Assembly: GCA_964584125.1 (NCBI GenBank)
Contig: CAZOYP010000072.1
Coordinates: 1-12,101, forward strand
Direction of reading: 5' to 3'
Length of the DNA stretch: 12,101 nucleotides
DNA from: Nitromaritima sp964584125
GTDB lineage: Bacteria; Nitrospinota; Nitrospinia; Nitrospinales; VA-1
The translations under genes and the position numbers were made by a program. Under the pieces are notes generated by a model. That model was not told where the DNA came from, ran no database searches, and saw only the letters and a program-made list of their open reading frames with translations. Shown here piece after piece: positions 7,098 to 12,101 of the stretch (position 1 is its first letter; every line of letters starts with the position of its first letter).

Positions 7098-7190
7098 ATC
7101 ACTCACTCCTTAACAAAATATTATGTGTCCTTACGATGTAACGTTTAGGTAAAATTTTCTTCGCAAGCTATTATTTTTTATCAAATCTAG

Positions 7191-7625
7191 TTAAACTCCA
7201 GCAAAGGTCCTGATAAAAAGAATTACTTTCCAACCTTCTTCCTCGCTGATTACTTTTCCAACTCTAATCGGCATACTGGTTCCTGGGCTTCCATTTTTTA
7301 ATACCCACATCATTTCACCGTCACTTCTAATATTCTGCCATTTGGCGTCAGTAAAGTTGCGCGGGGAGTGACCTGGAACTTTTACTCCTTTTCCTTTCAC
7401 GCCGTGACATTTCACACACAGTCCCTTCCCAAAGTAAACTTTACTGCCCTCTTTTATATTTTTTTTTGTTGGGGGATAGGGGTTATCCATATCCTGAAGA
7501 TTTTCAAGAATTACCTCAGGCACCCGTGGATAATAAATATCTTTGTGAAATGCTTTTGCTGCAATTATGGGAAAAAGAAGCAACGCCAGAATTCCAGCAG
7601 AAACTAAGGTCTTATATTTCAACAT
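7191..7625 (-). CDS. Periplasmic monoheme cytochrome c (paralogue 3, without extra cysteines)
   Basis: A 144-residue protein with a signal peptide (about residues 1-25). Heme site Cys-Val-Lys-Cys-His (70-74), probable distal Met118 in Gly-Thr-Ser-Met-Pro. It shares with the cytochromes at 4715 and 5413 the Asn-Pro...Asn-Ile-x-x-Gly lead-in to the heme, the Pro-Arg-Asn-Phe motif, and the Lys-Asn-Gly-Ser-Pro-Gly-Thr segment. It lacks both extra cysteines: the Asn-Phe-(Thr/Ser)-Cys of its relatives is Asn-Phe-Thr-Asp here, and no Cys-Pro-Gln motif exists. It precedes the peroxidase gene by 93 bases on the same strand and could be its electron donor. ATG start with only a weak GGA upstream. Confidence 0.88.
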   Translation of the reverse strand: MLKYKTLVSAGILALLLFPIIAAKAFHKDIYYPRVPEVILENLQDMDNPYPPTKKNIKEGSKVYFGKGLCVKCHGVKGKGVKVPGHSPRNFTDAKWQNIRSDGEMMWVLKNGSPGTSMPIRVGKVISEEEGWKVILFIRTFAGV

Positions 7626-7751
7626 TGTCCGTTTACTTATAACTTTTGAGTAACAACCAGCCCTAGCCTTCTAATATAAAACCATCAAAGATCTTTAAAA
7701 TAAGTTGTTTTCGCTGGATTCAGGCAACACTAATTTTTTTATATTGAGAAA

Positions 7752-7765
7752 ACACCTTAAGGTGT
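7752..7765 (-). terminator. palindrome and short T run after the DUF1566 gene
   Basis: ACACCTTAAGGTGT is a perfect 14-base palindrome that includes the stop codon of the DUF1566 gene. On the minus strand it can form a 5-bp stem with a TTAA loop, and its final T is the first of four T before a C. It is a weak intrinsic terminator candidate. The remainder of the 131-base gap (7626-7756) holds no other clear signal. Confidence 0.4.
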
Positions 7766-8302
7766 AGCATGGCGAACTAGCCTTAAAAATGCGTCCGTTG
7801 CCGCTACTTTATCTTGAAAAGATTTTCCCCCTTCATCTTTAAAAGAAACTATGAGGGCTTTGTTTTGCTTGTCCTCACTAGTCCAAGTACTCCAACCAGC
7901 TCCCTTTGGGAAAATATTATCAATAAAAATTTTATCACCATCCTTATCTGTATTTCGTTTACGCCTTTCATAAAGAAGACTCGCTTCTTTTACGGATGGC
8001 AAGCGCCAGTCATTATATCCAGCAAATTTTTTATTGTTCATTCGCTGAACATATTCCTTGGCGGTATACCAGTTGACCCACTTATGTTCCATTTGCCAAT
8101 AATCATTACTCATCCACATCAAACCATTCTTTTTATCAAGAACTGTGCCATCTAAGTGCTTTTCATATCTTTGATCGGAGGATACTTTAATAGGTTTTGT
8201 CTTTTTGGTTTCGGCATGGACAATCGAAAATATACCAATCGAAAACGTGGCAATCGTTAACCAGCCGGTTATGATTATTTGGAAACGCGAACCCAGTTGC
8301 AT
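7757..8302 (-). CDS. Secreted DUF1566 (Lcl-like) domain protein
   Basis: A 181-residue exported protein. The signal peptide ends near Ala30 (Val-His-Ala). The rest is a DUF1566 domain: Asp-Lys-Lys-Asn-Gly-Leu-Met-Trp (56-63), Asn-Asp-Trp-Arg-Leu-Pro (97-102), Trp-Ser-Thr-Trp-Thr-Ser (137-142), and the closing Phe-Leu-Arg-Leu-Val-Arg (172-177). Domains of this family adopt a C-type-lectin-like fold and occur in surface or periplasmic proteins; the Legionella Lcl adhesin is one example. Function here is unknown. A strong ribosome-binding site (AAGGAGGAG, 8316-8308) lies before the ATG. It is upstream of the cytochrome block on the same strand and divergent from the methyltransferase gene. Confidence 0.82.
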   Translation of the reverse strand: MQLGSRFQIIITGWLTIATFSIGIFSIVHAETKKTKPIKVSSDQRYEKHLDGTVLDKKNGLMWMSNDYWQMEHKWVNWYTAKEYVQRMNNKKFAGYNDWRLPSVKEASLLYERRKRNTDKDGDKIFIDNIFPKGAGWSTWTSEDKQNKALIVSFKDEGGKSFQDKVAATDAFLRLVRHATP

Positions 8303-8396
8303 GGCTACTCCTCCTTAAGGCTTAACCTCTATATTATTGTTTCTGTGTTTATGTAATTCTACAATGTCCATCACAGTGTGTAAACGGGAATTCACC

Positions 8397-8424
8397 TTGA
8401 CAGGTTATCGTCTTAGAATAGAAT
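8397..8424 (+). promoter_or_regulatory. sigma70-type promoter for the methyltransferase-transporter pair
   Basis: TTGACA (8397-8402, 6 of 6) is followed after 16 bases by TAGAAT (8419-8424, 5 of 6). Transcription would start near 8431, leaving a leader of about 26 bases that contains AAGGAG at 8441-8446. It lies in the 154-base gap after the divergent DUF1566 gene. Its position rules out translation from start codons upstream of it. Confidence 0.78.
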
Positions 8425-8456
8425 TAAATTATCTTAATATAAGGAGCTTGACCTTG

Positions 8457-9107
8457 ATGTTATCCCACTCAAATATCTTGCAGAAATACTTTAAATTTAT
8501 TTCCCTACTGATTCTAATTGTATTAATACCCATGGTTGTCTCAGCTGGCCCAAATGATCAAACTCGCTGGGATAAATATTATAATATGGAAAAATTTCTC
8601 TATGGGACTGAACCAATTTCATTCTTAAAGGAAAATATAAACCTACTTCCTAAAAATAAAGCGCTCGACTTAGCAATGGGCGAAGGTCGAAACGGAGTTT
8701 ATCTGGCAACCCAAGGATTTGATGTGCTTGGGCTTGACATTTCTCCTATAGGCCTAAACAAAGCACAGCAACTTGCAGAACACCATAACGTCGAAATTCA
8801 AACTAGCGTAGTTGATCTAGAAAATTACCAACTCGAGAAGAGCTCTTATGATTTAATTATTTGCACTTATTATATGCAAAGAGATTTATTTGATCAGATA
8901 AAGGACTCACTTAAACCTGGTGGCATGGTATTAATCGAAACCTTTAATACTGACTATCTAAAGTATTCCAGCTTCCCAAAAAAATATCTTCTCCAACATA
9001 ACGAACTCCTAGAAATCTTCAAAGACTTCAAAGTTATTCGCTACCAGGCTTACGATGATGGTAAGGAAGCTTTCTCAAGCATTATTGCGCAAAAACCCAA
9101 GCTGTGA
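8457..9107 (+). CDS. SAM-dependent methyltransferase (TehB-like) with N-terminal leader
   Basis: A 216-residue protein. Residues 12-30 are strongly hydrophobic and end in Val-Ser-Ala, which looks like a signal peptide or membrane anchor. A class I methyltransferase domain follows: Arg-Trp-Asp-Lys-Tyr-Tyr (37-42), motif I Leu-Asp-Leu-Ala-Met-Gly-Glu-Gly-Arg-Asn-Gly (70-80), Asp94 for ribose binding, and Leu-Lys-Pro-Gly-Gly (152-156). The GEGRN form of motif I is typical of TehB-type and related small-molecule methyltransferases. The ATG at 8457 has AAGGAG ten bases upstream, and a strong promoter just before it. A TTG at 8454 would have better spacing and changes nothing important. An internal ATG at 8532 would skip the leader but has no ribosome-binding site. 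Its stop overlaps the start of the transporter gene. Confidence 0.82.
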   Translation: MLSHSNILQKYFKFISLLILIVLIPMVVSAGPNDQTRWDKYYNMEKFLYGTEPISFLKENINLLPKNKALDLAMGEGRNGVYLATQGFDVLGLDISPIGLNKAQQLAEHHNVEIQTSVVDLENYQLEKSSYDLIICTYYMQRDLFDQIKDSLKPGGMVLIETFNTDYLKYSSFPKKYLLQHNELLEIFKDFKVIRYQAYDDGKEAFSSIIAQKPKL

Positions 9108-10075
9108 ATAGAGTTGAAAAATTTTTCATCAGACTAGCTAATTTTTTTCCGGTTTGGGTTCTCGGAGGGGCTTGTTTGGCTTTATGGAATCCATCTACAG
9201 CCACATGGTTTCAGCCTACATGGATTCCACTCTTTCTGGGAATCATTATGCTAAGCATGGGACTAACTCTTAGTTTAGGTGATTTCCTGCGAGTTATTCA
9301 AATCCCTAGATCCATTGCTCTTGGTGTTGGACTTCAATACACCATCATGCCCCTTTTAGGTTTCAGTCTGGCAAAACTCTTACATCTACCTATGGACTAT
9401 GTCATTGGAATCGTTTTAGTTTCTTGTTGCCCTGGAGGAACTGCATCTAATGTTGTGTGTTTCATAGCACGAAGCAATATTGCTCTTTCTGTAAGCCTCA
9501 CGGCAGTTTCAACCCTTGCTGCTATTATTATAACCCCACTTCTAACAACTGTTATGATCGAATTTATTTCACAAAACTCGATGGGGGCAACGATTCAAGT
9601 AGACACTATGGGGCTACTGATTAACACCTTTAAGATAGTCATACTGCCCGTAACAGCAGGAGCTTTACTCAATCACTATTTCAGGAAATGGGTCAAAAAA
9701 ATTAATCCCTACACCCCTTTCATTGCGGTGATGTCAATCGTATTTATTGTAGATTTCATTCTCGCAGTTAAAAAAGAAGAACTTTTCTCAACGGGGTCTA
9801 CGCTTATTCTTGCAGTTGTCATCCTGCATACACTAGGGTTTTTTCTCGGATATTTTTTATCAAAGTATTTCAAGTTCAATGATAAAAACTCTCAAACAAT
9901 ATCTATTGAGGTCGGAATGCAAAATTCCGGCCTGGCAACAGAACTTGCTAGAAGCAATTTCCCGGATTTTAGTTTGGCAACTGTTCCAGGAGCTATTTCC
10001 GCATTGACTCATTGTATCCTCGGAAGCATTGCTGCTGGGCTATGCCGACTTAGAGAAAGCCACAAGTTACAATAA
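9104..10075 (+). CDS. Bile acid:sodium symporter (BASS) family transporter
   Basis: A 323-residue inner-membrane protein with about ten hydrophobic segments, the normal BASS size. Two family motifs mark the sodium and substrate sites: Cys-Cys-Pro-Gly-Gly-Thr-Ala-Ser-Asn (108-116) and Glu-Val-Gly-Met-Gln-Asn-Ser-Gly-Leu-Ala (269-278), with Glu269 and Gln273 at known sodium-ligand positions. Bacterial BASS proteins carry organic acids, amino-acid precursors or sulfur compounds with sodium rather than bile acids; the substrate here is unknown. It starts at GTG (9104), sharing four bases (GTGA) with the stop of the methyltransferase gene. It has no ribosome-binding site of its own, so translation is probably coupled. 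An AT-rich hairpin follows the gene. Confidence 0.92.
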   Translation: MNRVEKFFIRLANFFPVWVLGGACLALWNPSTATWFQPTWIPLFLGIIMLSMGLTLSLGDFLRVIQIPRSIALGVGLQYTIMPLLGFSLAKLLHLPMDYVIGIVLVSCCPGGTASNVVCFIARSNIALSVSLTAVSTLAAIIITPLLTTVMIEFISQNSMGATIQVDTMGLLINTFKIVILPVTAGALLNHYFRKWVKKINPYTPFIAVMSIVFIVDFILAVKKEELFSTGSTLILAVVILHTLGFFLGYFLSKYFKFNDKNSQTISIEVGMQNSGLATELARSNFPDFSLATVPGAISALTHCILGSIAAGLCRLRESHKLQ

Positions 10076-10113
10076 GTAACTCTTAGTTCTTTACCATCAA
10101 ACTGAGTATTAGG

Positions 10114-10132
10114 TTTTCTAGGAAAATTTTTT
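10114..10132 (+). terminator. weak intrinsic terminator after the BASS gene
   Basis: TTTTC (10114-10118) pairs with GAAAA (10122-10126) across a 3-base loop, followed by six T. The stem is short and almost all AT, so it is only a candidate. It lies in the 55-base gap between the convergent transporter and neuB-like genes. Confidence 0.35.
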
Positions 10133-11195
10133 ACAAGATCATTTCCCATGTAATAACCTGTTCTGCGAGAATACTATTTTTTACTTTTTTTCCGATAACG
10201 CGTTCTAAATCGGCTGGGGAAATCCCTTCACCGGGCCGTTTAAAACTGATCATTTCTGAGGTTAAAGCTGTACCCGGTTCGATATCTACTCGAGCCACTA
10301 AACTACGCCGTGCCGATTTCTTTACAGTTTCTTCGGAATCTTGTACTTTTTTCACTCCGTTTCCTAAAATGTCCCTCACATTAGCTGTTGCCTCTTTCAA
10401 AGCAGCAAACTCAGAAGGTTCCATAGAAATTTTATGATCTGCTCCCGGAAGGTTACGATCAATTGTAAAATGCTTTTCTATCATAACAGCTCCTAAAGAA
10501 GCGGCCACAATTCCCGATAAATTGTCTTTAGTATGGTCGGACAATCCAACTGGTAATTTAAAATGCGCGGGCATTTCTTTCAAGCAAGCGAGGTTCATCT
10601 CGTGGTATTGGGATGGGTAATTAGAGACACAATGTAAAATAATGATATTTTCATTACCCTCACACCGAATCGCTTTCAAGGCAGCTTCGATTTCCTCATT
10701 CGTTCCCATACCGGTCGAAAGAACTATCGGCAGGCCTGTTTGTCCTATCCGTTTCAAAAACGGGAGATGAGTAAGGTCAGAAGACGCAATTTTAACCGCA
10801 GGCATTCCGATCTCTACCAACATATTGAGCGAATCATCATCAAAGGGTGTAGAAAATAGAGGAATGCCTAGTTCATGGGAAAATTCAAACAAGTGCTCAT
10901 AAGATTTGCGGGTAAGCTGATAACGCTGAAAAAATTCATATAAAAAAATTTCGCGATCGGGGTGGTCAGGATCTTGAGCCTTAACCGTTTTGGAAATTAA
11001 TTCGCTACCGATAAAAGTTTGTAACTTAGCAATGTCAGCACCATTCTCTGCGGCTGATTTTATCATCTCTCGAGCTAAGTCAGCATCGCCATTGTGATTA
11101 AACCCTATCTCCGCAACAATCAAAGGTGCCTTATTGGCCCCAAAGGGCCTTCCACAAAAAATAGTTTCGTTTTTATCGTTCTGAAGGGAATACAA
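10131..11195 (-). CDS. neuB: NeuB-family sugar acid (sialic/legionaminic/pseudaminic) synthase
   Basis: A 354-residue cytosolic enzyme that condenses phosphoenolpyruvate with a hexosamine-type sugar to make a nine-carbon sugar acid for surface glycans. The TIM-barrel domain (about 25-265) starts with Val-Ala-Glu-Ile-Gly-x-Asn-His-Asn-Gly (27-36). Likely metal ligands are His221 (Ser-Asp-His) and His242 (Glu-Lys-His-Phe-Thr). A C-terminal SAF (antifreeze-like) domain (about 295-350) includes Lys-Arg-Pro-Gly-x-Gly-Ile (319-325). NeuB, LegI and PseI cannot be separated reliably by eye. The TTG at 11195 is the only candidate start after an upstream in-frame stop that keeps the full N-terminus, yet no ribosome-binding site precedes it. 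No neuA, neuC or other partner gene is nearby. Confidence 0.88.
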   Translation of the reverse strand: MYSLQNDKNETIFCGRPFGANKAPLIVAEIGFNHNGDADLAREMIKSAAENGADIAKLQTFIGSELISKTVKAQDPDHPDREIFLYEFFQRYQLTRKSYEHLFEFSHELGIPLFSTPFDDDSLNMLVEIGMPAVKIASSDLTHLPFLKRIGQTGLPIVLSTGMGTNEEIEAALKAIRCEGNENIIILHCVSNYPSQYHEMNLACLKEMPAHFKLPVGLSDHTKDNLSGIVAASLGAVMIEKHFTIDRNLPGADHKISMEPSEFAALKEATANVRDILGNGVKKVQDSEETVKKSARRSLVARVDIEPGTALTSEMISFKRPGEGISPADLERVIGKKVKNSILAEQVITWEMIL

Positions 11196-11242
11196 GGAAA
11201 GCTGGAATTTATTAGGTAAATAATTTGAGGCGAACCAAACAT

Positions 11243-11599
11243 ATGTCCATTCTATCTAAGTTATTATACACTATAAAAGATATCGAACCATTGAAACCAT
11301 CATGGAGAAAGACCTTGAGCCAAGTTTACAATGTTTTAGTTGCTACCGAACTGAAAGGGATTAGTGAAGATGCTGAAAAGGAATTGAACATGCGTCTAGA
11401 AGAGCATGGTTTAGAAAAAATACCCACTCTAAATTCTACTTGGGAAATGAAATGTGAAGCTGAAGATGAGTCCGAAGCAAAAGACCAAGCAGTCCAAATT
11501 TTCGTAAATGTCTGCCGTACTTATCCATTTGAACTGCGCATGGTCGTTCATGCTGGCACTTCTCAAATCATGCGAAGAAAAAAAACTTTCGAACTCTGA
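11243..11599 (+). CDS. Hypothetical protein, 118 residues
   Basis: I do not recognise this protein. It is small, charged and soluble-looking, with no signal peptide or membrane segment. The N-terminal third is predicted by eye to be helical. An acidic segment (Glu-Ala-Glu-Asp-Glu-Ser-Glu-Ala, about 72-79) precedes a helix-like stretch, then a hydrophobic strand (Glu-Leu-Arg-Met-Val-Val-His-Ala). The end is basic (Arg-Arg-Lys-Lys). Two cysteines occur without a metal motif. The ATG at 11243 is preferred; a TTG at 11225 would add six residues. Neither has a good ribosome-binding site (GAGG lies 12 bases before the ATG). It is divergent from the neuB-like gene with a 47-base gap. Codon use looks like the neighbours, and the open frame of this length seems real. 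Confidence 0.65.
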   Translation: MSILSKLLYTIKDIEPLKPSWRKTLSQVYNVLVATELKGISEDAEKELNMRLEEHGLEKIPTLNSTWEMKCEAEDESEAKDQAVQIFVNVCRTYPFELRMVVHAGTSQIMRRKKTFEL

Positions 11600-11713
11600 T
11601 CAATAATACCCTCCCCTTAGGCAAAGGACTTTCTACATTGGGTGATATATTAAAGGTTATATTTTGCTTACTTTGTCATGAGTTAGGCACTTTTTTGCTT
11701 CCTAAAACTATAA

Positions 11714-11740
11714 GTTAAGCTAGTTTAAAAATAGCTTAAC
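11714..11740. repeat. inverted repeat, 9-bp arms
   Basis: GTTAAGCTA (11714-11722) and TAGCTTAAC (11732-11740) are perfect complements around a 9-base AT-rich loop. No T run follows on the plus strand, so it is not a standard terminator of the preceding gene. It could be an operator or an RNA hairpin. Confidence 0.7.
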
Positions 11741-11814
11741 CGCCCGCACAACCCCCCATATATGGTAAGATGTGAGCTTAAACTTTAATTATCTATTTTA
11801 GACCAAGCCTCTTT

Positions 11815-11866
11815 AAGCTTTTATAAACTTGGGTTATTAGAAAACCCAATAATTCATGAAGAGCTT
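11815..11866 (+). other. two-tier hairpin in the leader of the radical SAM gene
   Basis: An outer stem AAGCTTTT (11815-11822) with AAGAGCTT (11859-11866), eight pairs including one G-U, encloses an inner perfect 7-bp stem TTGGGTT (11829-11835) with AACCCAA (11843-11849). The outer 3' arm also belongs to a competing palindrome AGCTTA-A-TAAGCT (11862-11874), so two mutually exclusive folds are possible 30 bases before the start codon. Regulatory function is inferred only. Confidence 0.45.
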
Positions 11867-11895
11867 AATAAGCTTTAGATATCTACCCAATTTAA

Positions 11896-12101
11896 ATGAA
11901 TATCATTTTAAATAGTTATTGTAATTTGAAATGTAATTACTGTTTTGCAGACGAGTACATGGAAGAGACTGTGCGTACTCCTGGCAAGTCTATGGATTTC
12001 GACTATTTTACAAACGACCTACTTCCTAAAATCAAAAATACTCCTGTTATCAATTTTATGGGAGGCGAACCAACCCTCCACCCACAGTTCAATGATATTT
12101 T
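11896..12101 (+). CDS. Radical SAM protein, N-terminal part only
   Basis: The first 68 residues of a gene that leaves the window. Cys9-x3-Cys13-x2-Cys16 is the CxxxCxxC motif that binds the catalytic [4Fe-4S] cluster, with the usual Phe/Tyr neighbours. Gly-Gly-Glu-Pro-Thr (58-62) is the SAM-binding GGE motif. The motif sits unusually close to the N-terminus, as in short activating-enzyme-like or peptide-modifying radical SAM proteins, but the subgroup cannot be named from this part. The start is firm: an in-frame TAA directly precedes the ATG and no other start lies before the cluster motif. No clear ribosome-binding site is visible. Confidence 0.85.
   Translation, partial: MNIILNSYCNLKCNYCFADEYMEETVRTPGKSMDFDYFTNDLLPKIKNTPVINFMGGEPTLHPQFNDI

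Larger units (their letters stand above)
11600..11895. other. AT-rich non-coding stretch with clustered inverted repeats
   Basis: No convincing open reading frame, tRNA or known riboswitch was found in these 296 bases. The second half holds several inverted repeats and five copies of the 7-mer TTAAGCT or its complement (11715, 11733, 11775, 11813, 11862), plus a one-mismatch copy (ATAAGCT) at 11868. There is also a 10-base palindrome CCATATATGG (11756-11765). It probably contains the promoter and leader of the radical SAM gene, though no near-consensus -35/-10 pair was seen. Confidence 0.6.

Noticed and set aside
7098..7106. GTG start of the diheme peroxidase
   Set aside because: It is only three bases from the AAGGAG sequence; the ATG at 7097 has normal spacing.
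6727..7141. Plus-strand open frames over the peroxidase gene, and similar opposite-strand frames elsewhere
   Set aside because: They overlap strongly supported genes on the other strand, lack ribosome-binding sites and show no recognisable domain.
8337..8456. N-terminal extension of the leader-bearing methyltransferase by 40 residues
   Set aside because: The extension lies over and upstream of the promoter at 8397-8424 and has no ribosome-binding site; the ATG at 8457 has AAGGAG before it.
11600..11895. tRNA, small RNA gene or CRISPR repeats in the non-coding stretch
   Set aside because: No T-loop or acceptor pattern, no regular direct repeats with unique spacers, and no conserved RNA family recognised; only inverted repeats are present.

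Overview
The window looks like ordinary chromosome of an AT-rich, Gram-negative bacterium with a respiratory periplasm. The Gram-negative assignment rests on tolQ-tolR-tolA genes, four c-type cytochromes with signal peptides, and a NeuB-type sugar acid synthase. The taxon cannot be fixed from sequence alone; the cytochromes would suit a marine nitrite-oxidiser-like or other deep-branching lineage, but that is only an impression. No insertion sequence, integrase, tRNA, rRNA or CRISPR array was seen.

Layout. (1) 1-1420, minus: tolQ, tolR and the 5' end of tolA (cut by the window edge), expressed from a near-consensus promoter at 1494-1522. (2) 1645-2217, minus: efp (elongation factor P) with a promoter at 2280-2307 and a weak terminator. 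(3) 2354-4689, plus: a zinc-ribbon SAM methyltransferase followed 8 bases later by ettA, the ABC-F translation throttle. Two translation factors, efp and ettA, thus flank one divergent intergenic region. (4) 4715-7625, minus: two related monoheme cytochromes c, a diheme cytochrome c peroxidase, and a third monoheme cytochrome c. A secreted DUF1566 protein (7757-8302) lies upstream on the same strand. (5) 8457-10075, plus: a methyltransferase with an N-terminal hydrophobic leader, overlapping by 4 bases a bile acid:sodium symporter family transporter. A strong sigma70-type promoter precedes the pair. (6) 10131-11195, minus: a lone neuB-like gene. (7) 11243-11599, plus: an unrecognised 118-aa protein. 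(8) 11600-11895: an AT-rich non-coding stretch rich in inverted repeats. (9) 11896-end: the 5' end of a radical SAM gene.

How the genes may work together. The Tol genes power outer-membrane constriction and maintenance. The cytochrome block reads as a periplasmic electron-transfer and peroxide-reduction set: the monoheme proteins could donate electrons to the diheme peroxidase. Two of the three monoheme cytochromes share an extra pair of cysteines that the third lacks. That pattern, the leader-bearing methyltransferase plus transporter pair, a G8 tract beside the ribosome-binding site of a TTG-started cytochrome gene, and the repeat-rich leader before the radical SAM gene are the most interesting things here. 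No complete new system could be demonstrated.
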